DNA of 64,000 nucleotides, taken from positions 1,434,023-1,498,022 of the forward strand of contig JADJDJ010000001.1 in the NCBI GenBank assembly GCA_016702745.1. Reading direction: 5' to 3'. The position numbers and the translations under genes were made by a program. Shown in pieces: positions 8,183 to 16,842 of this stretch. The notes beneath the pieces were generated by a model. The model searched no databases. It was not told the origin of the DNA and saw only the letters and a list, made by a program, of their open reading frames with translations. The DNA comes from Chitinophagaceae bacterium (GTDB lineage: Bacteria > Bacteroidota > Bacteroidia > Chitinophagales > Chitinophagaceae). The stretch's first letter is position 1; the number at the start of each line of letters is the position of its first letter.

Positions 8183-9322
8183 ATGCAAAAAACTTCATCT
8201 GTTCCCAAAATCGGTATCCTCGGTGGAGGTCAGCTCGGCAGAATGCTTTTACAGGCCGCCGCCAATTACCCGGTTGACTCTTATGTACTCGAAAATGATC
8301 CGGAATGTCCGGCCGCCCATCTCTGCCATCATTTTACGCTGGGTGATATCCGCGATTTTGATACGGTTTATGCATTTGGAAAAGGATTGGATGCCATTAC
8401 CATTGAAATTGAAAATGTAAATGTAGAAGCGCTGGCTCAACTGGAGCGGGAAGGCGTCAGGGTTTTCCCGAAACCGGCTGTCTTAGAAACCATCAAAAAT
8501 AAAATAAAGCAAAAGGAATATTACCGGCAACACCAGATCCCTACAGCTGATTTCATCATTACCCATGACCTGGCTGGCTTAAAAGAAAAGGCCGGATTTT
8601 TGCCAGCCGTGCATAAAATCGGCGAAGGCGGATATGATGGGCGGGGTGTGCAATTACTTCGATCCGGAGAAGATCTCAGTAAAGGATTTGATGTTCCCTC
8701 TGTGCTGGAAAAAATGGTTTCCATTAAAAAGGAAATAGCGCAAATGGTGGCGGTGAATGAGAAAGGAGAAACGGCATTATATCCACCCGTTGAAATGCTT
8801 TTCGATCCCCGTTTAAACTTGCTGGACTATCAGCTATGTCCGGCCGGCCTGGATGAAAAAACCCTTTGGAAAGTGGAAGCCATTGCCCTTTCTGTAGCCC
8901 GAAATTTTAAATCGCCCGGTCTTTTTGCTGTGGAGATGTTTGTAGATACGGCTAATGAAGTACTGGTGAATGAAACGGCTCCGCGTGTTCATAACAGCGG
9001 CCATCATACCATCGAAGCCCATTACAGTTCGCAGTTCGATATGCTTTGGCGGATCATGCTGGGCTATCCACTTGGAAATACGGATGCCATCCTTCCTTCC
9101 ATCATGGTCAATATTATCGGAGCAGAGGGTTTTAGCGGCGATGTAAAATATGAAGGACTGGAAGATGTGTTGAAAATTGACAATGCTTTTGTACATCTCT
9201 ATGGAAAAAAGCAAACCAAACCTGGCCGGAAAATGGGCCATGTGACCATCCTGAGCAAGGAAAAGCAGGATTTATTATTTCAGTCGAACAAGGTAAAGCA
9301 TACCCTTATTGCCCGGACCTGA
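8183..9322 (+). CDS. purK: 5-(carboxyamino)imidazole ribonucleotide synthase
   Basis: ATP-grasp enzyme of purine synthesis: AIR + bicarbonate + ATP to N5-CAIR, the substrate of PurE (encoded at 15263). The start at 8183 (MQKTSSVPKIGILGGGQLGRMLL) is preferred over the ATG at 8165 because it begins at the Rossmann-like GGGQLG motif and the -7 element lies just before it; 379 residues, full length. Other family marks are EIENVNVEAL, HKIGEGGYDGRGVQ, EKMVSIKKEIAQMV, and the C-terminal ETAPRVHNSGHHTIEA and HLYGKKQTKPGRKMGHVT. The efflux operon separates it from purE. Confidence 0.96.
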   Translation: MQKTSSVPKIGILGGGQLGRMLLQAAANYPVDSYVLENDPECPAAHLCHHFTLGDIRDFDTVYAFGKGLDAITIEIENVNVEALAQLEREGVRVFPKPAVLETIKNKIKQKEYYRQHQIPTADFIITHDLAGLKEKAGFLPAVHKIGEGGYDGRGVQLLRSGEDLSKGFDVPSVLEKMVSIKKEIAQMVAVNEKGETALYPPVEMLFDPRLNLLDYQLCPAGLDEKTLWKVEAIALSVARNFKSPGLFAVEMFVDTANEVLVNETAPRVHNSGHHTIEAHYSSQFDMLWRIMLGYPLGNTDAILPSIMVNIIGAEGFSGDVKYEGLEDVLKIDNAFVHLYGKKQTKPGRKMGHVTILSKEKQDLLFQSNKVKHTLIART

Positions 9323-9461
9323 ATCGCCATTTATCCCAGCCCTGTGCCGCTGATACTTCTTTGAAAATCAGTGCAGGAACCGTTTTACTTCTGCGTCTAA
9401 AGCCTTGGACTGAATCCATTATCTTTATCCCTGAATTTTTACCGCAACCCATTCATATTTT

Positions 9462-10523
9462 ATGAGACTATTTTTTTTCGCAGTTGCCCTTTGTTCCCTC
9501 TCACTGGTTTCCTGCGGGGGCAAAAAAAATAAGATTGAAGCTCCAAAGAGCGGTGGAGGTGGAGGTGCGGCCAAGGCCCCCCCTTCAAAAGTTGATGGCT
9601 ATATCGTAAGACTGGAATCCTTCCAATCCACTATTGAGATGCCCGGCAGCATCGTGGCCAATGAGGTCACAGAAATCCATCCCGAAGTATCAGGCCGTAT
9701 TGTTCAACTGAACCTGGTGGAAGGCCGGTATGTCAGCAAAGGCGCCGTTCTTGCCAAATTGTATGATGGCGACCTTCAGGCCCAGTTAAGAAAAGTGCAG
9801 GTGCAACTGGCCCTGGCCAAAAAAACGGAAGAAAGACAGGCACAATTATTAAAAATTCAGGGGATCAGTCAGCAGGATTATGATATCAGTCTGCTGCAGG
9901 TGAATAATCTTAATGCAGACATTGGCATCCTTCAAACCAGTATTGCCAAAACGGTTGTAAGAGCTCCCTTTAGCGGAAAAATCGGATTGAATAAAGTAAG
10001 TCCGGGTGCCTATGTAAGTCCGGCTTCTGTACTGGCCACGATCAGTCAGACTGATCAGTTAAAACTCGACTTTACTGTTCCTGAAAAATATTCCGGCAAA
10101 ATCAAGATCGGACAATTGGTCACTTTTACCATTGAAGGAGCTAAAAAAGAATTTGGGGCTAAGGTAGTGGCCACTGAATCCAATGTAATGGAAACAACCC
10201 GAACCTTATTGGTACGGGCAGCAGTGATTGGAAAAGATGAGGCACTGATGCCTGGTGCATTTGCTAAAGTGCTGCTCAGTTTTGATCCGGATCCCAACAC
10301 GATCCTGGTACCAACCCAGGCCATTCTGCCACAGGCCCGTGGGAAAAAAGTAATTCTGTTTAAAGGCGGAACAGCCGTATTTGCTGATGTGGTTACCGGT
10401 GAAAGAGATTCGGCCAGGGTACAGATCACACATGGTTTAAAAGACGGCGATACTGTTGTTGTTACAGGCTTATTAAGTGTGAGGCCTGAAGGGAAACTGA
10501 CGATCGGGAGGATTGTGAATTAG
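9462..10523 (+). CDS. RND efflux system periplasmic adaptor lipoprotein
   Basis: Membrane-fusion protein that links an inner-membrane RND pump to an outer-membrane channel. The signal peptide ends in the lipobox LVSC (residues 15-18), so it is a lipoprotein, followed by a Gly/Lys-rich linker. The order is typical of AcrA/MexA: a lipoyl half-motif (GSIVANEVTEIHPEVSGRIV...EGRYVSKGAVLAKL), a coiled-coil hairpin (about 105-160), the second lipoyl half (TVVRAPFSGKIGLNKVSPGAYVSP), a beta-barrel domain and the membrane-proximal domain. 353 residues. First gene of a three-gene operon with the pump (10696) and channel (13823). Confidence 0.93.
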   Translation: MRLFFFAVALCSLSLVSCGGKKNKIEAPKSGGGGGAAKAPPSKVDGYIVRLESFQSTIEMPGSIVANEVTEIHPEVSGRIVQLNLVEGRYVSKGAVLAKLYDGDLQAQLRKVQVQLALAKKTEERQAQLLKIQGISQQDYDISLLQVNNLNADIGILQTSIAKTVVRAPFSGKIGLNKVSPGAYVSPASVLATISQTDQLKLDFTVPEKYSGKIKIGQLVTFTIEGAKKEFGAKVVATESNVMETTRTLLVRAAVIGKDEALMPGAFAKVLLSFDPDPNTILVPTQAILPQARGKKVILFKGGTAVFADVVTGERDSARVQITHGLKDGDTVVVTGLLSVRPEGKLTIGRIVN

Positions 10524-10527
10524 CCTT

Positions 10528-10605
10528 GCCCGCCGTAGCCTTGGCGAAGGCGGGTATTTGGATATTAAGATATTGCTTGCCCGCCGTAGCCCTAGCGAAG
10601 GCGGG
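10528..10605. repeat. two copies of a GC-rich palindromic element between adaptor and pump genes
   Basis: Near-identical 27-base elements occur at 10528-10554 and 10579-10605. Each starts GCCCGCCGTAGCC and ends GCGAAGGCGGG, with arms CCCGCC/GGCGGG that can form a hairpin. They are joined by an AT-rich spacer of the GATATTA family, and a further imperfect palindrome (CCTGCctgcgtaaaGCAGG, 10631-10649) follows. The reverse strand reads as PAFAKATAGK, a peptide I remember from many spurious ORFs in Bacteroidota and candidate-phylum genomes. It is probably an interspersed REP-like element, perhaps tuning expression of the two genes. Confidence 0.75.
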
Positions 10606-10695
10606 GGATATTAAATATTTGGATTTCCGACCTGCCTGCGTAAAGCAGGAATTTATGTGGAGGATAATCATAACCTAAGGAGACGTATTTTAACA

Positions 10696-13600
10696 ATGAA
10701 TATATCAGAACTCAGTTTACGCAGACCGGTACTGGCGATTGTGATGAATATCCTGATCGTGCTTTTTGGCGTCATTGGTTTTCAGTTCCTGGGTGTGCGG
10801 GACTATCCAGCGATTGATCCGCCGAATATCAGTGTGCGTACTTCCTACCCCGGTGCCAATGCCGATATCATCGAAACGCAAATCACCGAGCCTCTTGAAA
10901 AAGCCATCAATGGAATTGCCGGTGTAAAGAACATGACTTCCAGCAGCAGCAACGGAACCAGTAATATCAATGTGGAGTTTGACCTGGGAGTAGACCTCGA
11001 AGCGGCTGCCAATGATGTAAGGGATAAAGTATCGCAGGCACAACGTTCTCTTCCCTCCGATCTGGATGCACCACCCGTTGTATCGAAGGCAGATGCCAGT
11101 TCCGACTTCATTCTTTCTATGACCGTGCAGAGCTATTCCCGTACGCCTTTGCAGATTACTGAATTCGCCAATAATACGCTGGTTGAAAGATTACAAACCA
11201 TTCCCGGTGTAAGTGGGATACAGATATGGGGAGAGAAAAGGTATGCGATGCGGATCTGGATTGATCCTGCCAAACTGGTCGCCAAGCAGGTTACCGCCAA
11301 TGATGTACAATCGGCCTTATTAAGAGAGAACGTAGAACTTCCTTCAGGAAAAATATCCGGTAACAGTACCGAATTAACCGTAAGAACTTTCGGCCGCCTG
11401 AATACGGAAGAAGAATTCAATAACCTGATTGTAAAAAATGTAAACGGTGCAGATGTAAGAGTAAGGGATATCGGTGAAGCGGCCCTGGGTCCGGAGAATG
11501 AGGAATCGGCACTGAAAGGTGATGGCACACCTATGATTGCTTTGGCCATGATTCCACAGCCTGGCTCAAATTATGTTTCCATCTCCGATGAGTTTTACAA
11601 AAGACTGGAGCAGATTAAAAAAGACGTACCTGAGGATATCAAGATCAATATTGCATTGGACCAGACCAAATTCATCAAGAAGTCCATCCTGGAAGTGGAA
11701 GAAACCCTGATGATCGCCTTCCTGCTGGTGGTGATGATTATTTATGCATTCTTCCGCGACTGGATCATTGCCATTCGTCCGCTGATTGATATTCCTGTAT
11801 CATTGATCGGGGCCTTCTTTATCATGTACCTGATGGGCTTTACCATCAATGTACTCTCCCTGCTTGCTATCGTACTGGCCACCGGACTGGTGGTGGATGA
11901 TGGTATTGTGGTAACGGAAAACATTTATAAGAAAATGGAGCGGGGCATGAACAAGTGGCAGGCCGCGCTGGAAGGGTCAAAAGAAATATACTTTGCGGTC
12001 ATTGCCACTTCTATCACTCTGGCCGTAGTGTTTCTTCCCGTGATCTTCATGCAAGGTTTTACCGGCAGATTGTTCCGCGAATTCGGAATCGTAGTGGCCG
12101 GTGCCGTATTGATTTCTGCCTTTGTATCCCTGACCCTGACACCGGTATTGAACGTGAAGCTCTCCCGTAAAAATGTCCATAAACATTCCTGGCTATACAA
12201 TAAGACGGAACCTTTCTTCCGCTGGATGGAGAACAGTTACCAGGCTGCACTGAAAAGATTCATGCGGATCCGCTGGATGGCCATTGTACTGATTATTGCC
12301 AGTCTTGTATCAGGAATATTAATCTGGAAAGGCTTGCAACAGGAGCTGGCACCCATGGAGGATCGTAGTCAGTTCCGTCTACAGCTAACGGCCCCCGAGG
12401 GTACTTCTTTTGATGCAATGGATAAATATGTGGACAGACTGACCCAGTTGATGCTGGATTCTGTTCCCGAAAAAGAAATTGTACTCAGTGTTACTTCTCC
12501 GGGATTCACGGGATCAGGAAATGCAAATACCGGTTTTGTCAGGGTAACGCTGGTACCCCCAACAGACCGGGTGCGTTCCCAAAAAGAGATTGTGGCCATG
12601 GTGAACCGCAACCTGCCGAGATACAACGAAGGCCGGGCTTTTGCCATTGAAGAGCAAACTATTTCCCAAAATCGTCGTGGCGGACAACCGGTATCATTCG
12701 TCATTCAGAATAACAATTTTGAAAAACTCACATCCGTTTTGCCGAAGATACTGGAACAGGCGAGGCAAAGCAAAGTGCTGATGAATCCGGATGTTGATCT
12801 CAAATTCAATAAACCGGAATTAAGGGTGGAGATCGAAAGACTGAAAGCCGCGCAACTGGGTGTGAGTGTCAACGATATCTCTCAAACATTGCAACTGGCA
12901 TTTAGTAACCGCAGGCTTGGTTATTTTACAAAGGATGGCAAACAGTACCAGGTGCTGGGGCAGGTAGCCAGGGGCGACCGGGATGATCCCAATGACCTGA
13001 AAAATTTATTTGTCCGGAATAACCGGGGAGAACTGATCAGTCTGGATAACCTGGTGACCATGTCTGAATCCAATACCCCTCCTACCATTTATCATTTCAA
13101 CCGTTACAAATCTGCCACGATATCATCGAGTTTACAACCGGGCAAAACCATTGGTGATGGTATTGCTGAAATGGAAAAGATCACGAAAGGGATGCTGGAT
13201 GAAACATTTACCACATCCTTATCCGGTTCTTCCCGTGAATTCAGTGAAAGCAGTGGCAATACCCTGACGGCTCTCTTGCTGGCGTTGGTGCTGATCTTCC
13301 TGATCCTGGCAGCTCAGTTCGAAAGTTTTATTGATCCGCTGATCATTATGTTTACGGTACCACTGGCTTTTACCGGTGCGGTATTATCACTCTGGTTATT
13401 TGGTCATACCCTGAATATATTCTCACAAATCGGTATGATCATGCTGATAGGATTGGTAACGAAGAACGGGATCCTGATTGTTGAATTTGCTAACCAGAAC
13501 CAGGAAAAAGGAATGTCCAAAACAGAGGCCGCCATCTTTTCGGCCACGCAGCGTTTGAGACCCATCCTCATGACCAGTCTGGCCATGGCCCTTGGAGCCT

Positions 13601-13821
13601 TACCACTGGCCATGTCGTTAGGAGCAGCCGCCACCAGCCGGATTCCTCTGGGTATCGTTATCGTTGGCGGAATATTATTCTCCCTTGTACTTACCTTGTT
13701 TGTAATACCTGCCATGTACTCTTTCCTTTCTTCGAAAAAGAAGAAAAGCGAAATTGATCAACTGATGCACCCCGAAAACAAACAAGAACCGGCTGTTATA
13801 GCCACCCAAACTGCCGAATAA
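10696..13821 (+). CDS. RND multidrug efflux permease, HAE1/AcrB family
   Basis: Inner-membrane proton-driven pump, 1041 residues. The ATG at 10696 (MNISELSLRRPVLAIVMNIL) fits the family start; the frame extends upstream to 10657 only through repeat sequence. It has the expected twelve-helix duplicated layout with two large periplasmic loops. The TM4 proton-relay acidic pair is present in LATGLVVDDGIVVTENIY, and the second half has LIGLVTKNGILIVEFANQ and RLRPILMTSLAMALGALPLA. The substrate cannot be inferred. The TolC-like gene starts one base after its stop. Confidence 0.95.
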   Translation: MNISELSLRRPVLAIVMNILIVLFGVIGFQFLGVRDYPAIDPPNISVRTSYPGANADIIETQITEPLEKAINGIAGVKNMTSSSSNGTSNINVEFDLGVDLEAAANDVRDKVSQAQRSLPSDLDAPPVVSKADASSDFILSMTVQSYSRTPLQITEFANNTLVERLQTIPGVSGIQIWGEKRYAMRIWIDPAKLVAKQVTANDVQSALLRENVELPSGKISGNSTELTVRTFGRLNTEEEFNNLIVKNVNGADVRVRDIGEAALGPENEESALKGDGTPMIALAMIPQPGSNYVSISDEFYKRLEQIKKDVPEDIKINIALDQTKFIKKSILEVEETLMIAFLLVVMIIYAFFRDWIIAIRPLIDIPVSLIGAFFIMYLMGFTINVLSLLAIVLATGLVVDDGIVVTENIYKKMERGMNKWQAALEGSKEIYFAVIATSITLAVVFLPVIFMQGFTGRLFREFGIVVAGAVLISAFVSLTLTPVLNVKLSRKNVHKHSWLYNKTEPFFRWMENSYQAALKRFMRIRWMAIVLIIASLVSGILIWKGLQQELAPMEDRSQFRLQLTAPEGTSFDAMDKYVDRLTQLMLDSVPEKEIVLSVTSPGFTGSGNANTGFVRVTLVPPTDRVRSQKEIVAMVNRNLPRYNEGRAFAIEEQTISQNRRGGQPVSFVIQNNNFEKLTSVLPKILEQARQSKVLMNPDVDLKFNKPELRVEIERLKAAQLGVSVNDISQTLQLAFSNRRLGYFTKDGKQYQVLGQVARGDRDDPNDLKNLFVRNNRGELISLDNLVTMSESNTPPTIYHFNRYKSATISSSLQPGKTIGDGIAEMEKITKGMLDETFTTSLSGSSREFSESSGNTLTALLLALVLIFLILAAQFESFIDPLIIMFTVPLAFTGAVLSLWLFGHTLNIFSQIGMIMLIGLVTKNGILIVEFANQNQEKGMSKTEAAIFSATQRLRPILMTSLAMALGALPLAMSLGAAATSRIPLGIVIVGGILFSLVLTLFVIPAMYSFLSSKKKKSEIDQLMHPENKQEPAVIATQTAE

Positions 13822-13822
13822 C

Positions 13823-15129
13823 ATGAGACGATTCTTTTACCCATATTACTTATATTAAGTGTTGACAGTTTTGCTCAGAAAAAACTGACACTGGAAGAAG
13901 CCATTGCCACTGCACTCAGTAACAATTTTGATATCCAGTTATCCAGAAATGATTCCATTGTGGCGGCGCTCAATTACGGTTACAAGAATGCCGCATTTTA
14001 TCCCAGGCTGAATGCCAATACTGCGGTTGTATTCAATAATAATGACCAGAAACAGAAATTCAGTGATGGAACGGTCAGGGAAAGGAATGGCGTTAAATCA
14101 AATAACCTCACCGCCAATCTCGCATTGAACTGGACTTTGTTTGATGGATTGCGGATGTTTGCCACACGGGACAAAGTAGCTGAACTGGTTAAATTAGGTG
14201 AGTTGGGTATCAAAGAACAGTTGATCAATACCGTTGCTGCTGTCATCAATACTTATTACAATATTGTAAAGCAAAAACAACAGCTTCGGGCCATAGAAGA
14301 ACAGATGTCGATCAGTCAGGAAAGAGTAAAACTGGCACAATACAAATTGGATATAGGTGTGGGTGCCAAACCCGATGTGCTGCAAAGTAAAGTGGATCTC
14401 AATGCACAAAAAGCCGCTCAGTTGGAGCAACAAACGCTGATCAGGCAGTTAAAAGACCAACTCAGTCAGTTAATGAATACCCCGGAAACCAATTACGATG
14501 TTAGTGATTCTATTCCTCTGAACAAAGGGCTGGTGCTGACCGATATTCAATCTTCGCTGGATAAAACCAACCCTTCCCTGCAACTTGCGCAAAAAAATAT
14601 ACAGATTGCCGGGCTTACTTTAAAGGAAATCAAGGCCGATCGTTTTCCGGTTGTTGCGTTTAATGCGAATTATAATTTCAATAAACTGGATAACAAGGCA
14701 GTCGTCAATCCCTTTCAACCTCTCAATAGCCGGAATAAAGGTTTTAACTACGGGCTCACCGCCACTATTCCGATTTTCAATAATTACAATGTAAAGCGGC
14801 AGATTCAACAGGCGGAAAGGGATATTGTTTTCAGAAAACTGAGTATGGATAATCAGAAATCCCAGATCAGTCTGGCCGTCCTCAATGCCTGGAATAATTA
14901 CCAGTGGCAGAAACAGGCCCTTGATCTGGAAGAGGAAAGCATTGTACTGGCCAGAGAAAATGTAGATATTGTTTTTCAGGTGTATAAACTCAACTCCACC
15001 ACCCTGATTCAATTGAAAGAAGCACAGAAGAGTTTGCAGGATGCGCAGACCAGACTGATCAATGCCCGTTACAATACCAAACTGGCCGAAACCGAACTCC
15101 TCCGACTCAAAGGAGAACTGATAAAATAA
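13823..15129 (+). CDS. TolC-family outer-membrane efflux channel (apparent frameshift after start codon)
   Basis: Third component of the efflux system. In the clean frame the protein can only begin at a GTG (13960), which would delete the signal peptide. The bases upstream in that frame encode a good signal sequence, ILLPILLILSVDSFAQKKLTLEEA. An ATG at 13823, one base after the pump stop, enters this frame if one base is restored near 13828 (ATGAGA-ACG, or AAG-ACG), giving about 435 residues. Two outer_membrane-efflux repeats with long helices follow (NTYYNIVKQKQQLRAIEEQM; NNYQWQKQALDLEEESI). I treat the break as a sequence error, not a real loss. Confidence 0.88.
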
Positions 15130-15130
15130 A

Positions 15131-15235
15131 TTGTTCACAACCTTCCAACTTCTCAACTCCTCAACTTCCCAACTTATCAACTTATCAACTTTCCAACTCA
15201 ATTATTCAACCTCCCAACTACCCCCAACCTCCAAA
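15131..15235. repeat. low-complexity repeat of CCAACTT/TCAACT units
   Basis: Between the TolC-like gene and purE lie about 100 bases of degenerate 7-8 base units (ccaactt, tcaactc, tcaactt), C- and T-rich on the plus strand and almost free of G. They end just before the purE promoter. This is a different unit from the GATATTA repeats but the same kind of intergenic array. Confidence 0.7.
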
Positions 15236-15240
15236 ATTCC

Positions 15241-15248
15241 TATTTTTG
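15241..15248 (+). promoter_or_regulatory. -7 promoter element of purE
   Basis: TATTTTTG matches TAnnTTTG and ends 14 bases before the purE ATG, giving a predicted 5' leader of only about 8 bases. It abuts the end of the CCAACTT repeat array, whose bases would fill the -33 region. Confidence 0.45.
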
Positions 15249-15262
15249 CCTAAACTCCTCCA

Positions 15263-15775
15263 ATGACCCCTCTTGTTGGTATCATCATGGGCAGCGATAG
15301 TGATTTGCATGTGATGCAGGCTGCTTCCGATTTTCTGAAACAATTCGATATTCCGCATGAGGTAACGGTGGTTTCGGCACATCGTACACCCCATCGCATG
15401 ATTGATTATGCACAGCAGGCAAAGGGACGTGGATTGAAAGTGATCATTGCCGGAGCGGGAGGTGCTGCTCATTTGCCGGGTATGGTGGCTTCTGTTACAG
15501 TTTTACCGGTTATCGGCGTACCGATTAAATCTTCCAATTCCATTGATGGATGGGATTCTGTACTCTCCATCCTGCAAATGCCAAACGGTGTACCGGTAGC
15601 GACTGTTGCACTCAATGCGGCAAAGAATGCAGGCATCCTGGCTGCAGAAATCCTGGGCACATCTGATGAAACGATTTCACTGAAAGTGGCCCAGTACAAA
15701 GAATCCCTGAACAATGAAGTGATTGATAAAGTGGAAAAGATGAAGAATGAAGGCTGGGAAAATAAATTTGATTAA
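15263..15775 (+). CDS. purE: N5-carboxyaminoimidazole ribonucleotide mutase
   Basis: Class I PurE, which isomerises N5-CAIR (made by PurK, 8183) to CAIR in purine synthesis. 170 residues, normal length. Signature parts: GIIMGSDSDLHVMQAASDFL (phosphate-binding N-terminus), VVSAHRTPHRM with the catalytic-region His, IIAGAGGAAHLPGMVAS and GVPIKSSNSIDGWDSVLSI. Start supported by the conserved N-terminus and by the promoter just upstream. Confidence 0.97.
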   Translation: MTPLVGIIMGSDSDLHVMQAASDFLKQFDIPHEVTVVSAHRTPHRMIDYAQQAKGRGLKVIIAGAGGAAHLPGMVASVTVLPVIGVPIKSSNSIDGWDSVLSILQMPNGVPVATVALNAAKNAGILAAEILGTSDETISLKVAQYKESLNNEVIDKVEKMKNEGWENKFD

Positions 15776-15795
15776 ATAAACCCGGCTGTTTAGTA

Positions 15796-16779
15796 ATGTT
15801 CATTCGGTTTTTTTATCCATCAGATTTATTCAATCAACCGTTTTTGGGCCGGAGATATGCCGGCATCGCTTTTATCTTCTTTTCTTTATTTAACTGGGGT
15901 TGTTCCTCTCAAAAGCATATGCTGCAGGAAAAAATCCTGCTTCCGGATTATCCTTCAGCCTCCGGTATTGATTACCGGGATCAAGCTGTTTATATAATTG
16001 GAGATGACGCCAATAACCTGTTGATACTGGACAGCAGTCTCCAAACAAAAGACTCAATTTCACTTTTTCATTTTGCTGAAAAAAGAATCCCCAAAAAGCT
16101 AAAGCCTGATCTCGAAGCCATGACCTTACTGGACGACGGGAACATTCTGTTGACCGGTTCCGGATCTTCCTTCCCTACCCGATCAATTGCCTGGCTGATC
16201 AATCCTAAAACTAAAATAAAGGATAGTATCAGACTGGATACGTTCTACCAGCGCATTACATTACAGGGAATTCAGGAATTGAATATTGAAGGCATTGCTG
16301 CCTACCCTGGTGGTTTTATTCTGGCCAACCGTGGCAGCAAGGGTTATCCCAAAAACCACCTGATCTTTACCCGCAGGAATTTCTGGAAAAGACAGACGAA
16401 TGTTGAAATCAGCAGTATGCTGGCGGGTGCCAATACAGATTCTTCACAATTCAGCGGTATTTCAGGTATTACCTATGCATCCAAACAGGATGCACTGATC
16501 CTGACAATTTCTACTGAAGATACCCGTAACAATATGGATGATGGCGCCATTGGCACCAGCTATCTATGGATCATCCGTAATATCAGTTCAAAAAAGAACT
16601 GGAAAGCCGTTAATCCGGATATCATCATCAATCTCGATCAGCTGGATCCAAAATTTATTGGCCAGAAAATAGAATCGGTATGTATTTTGAAGGAAACATC
16701 TTCCAGATACTATTTATTATTAGCTGCAGATAATGACAATGGCAGCAGCACCCTGTTCAAAATGGTTGTCAGTAAATAG
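15796..16779 (+). CDS. probable lipoprotein with beta-propeller-like repeats, function unknown
   Basis: A 327-residue protein 20 bases after purE. The N-terminus has a hydrophobic segment (GIAFIFFSLFNWGCSSQ) ending in a possible lipobox (NWGC). The rest contains blocks such as SGIDYRDQAVYIIGDDANN, DLEAMTLLDDGNILLTGSGSS and GIAAYPGGFILANRG. These recall the SdiA-regulated/esterase-like-phytase or DUF6929 type of beta-propeller lipoproteins, but I cannot assign a family firmly. No catalytic motif is recognised. It may share transcription with purE. Confidence 0.6.
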   Translation: MFIRFFYPSDLFNQPFLGRRYAGIAFIFFSLFNWGCSSQKHMLQEKILLPDYPSASGIDYRDQAVYIIGDDANNLLILDSSLQTKDSISLFHFAEKRIPKKLKPDLEAMTLLDDGNILLTGSGSSFPTRSIAWLINPKTKIKDSIRLDTFYQRITLQGIQELNIEGIAAYPGGFILANRGSKGYPKNHLIFTRRNFWKRQTNVEISSMLAGANTDSSQFSGISGITYASKQDALILTISTEDTRNNMDDGAIGTSYLWIIRNISSKKNWKAVNPDIIINLDQLDPKFIGQKIESVCILKETSSRYYLLLAADNDNGSSTLFKMVVSK

Positions 16780-16842
16780 TCAGTGTCATATTCCGAAAAA
16801 TCACTATTTTTCTATACCATTCAGCCAATCTAAACCGGAATT

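Noticed and set aside
10462..10671. 69-codon minus-strand ORF encoding AFAKATAGK repeats
   Set aside because: It is the translation of the palindromic repeat elements, not a protein gene.
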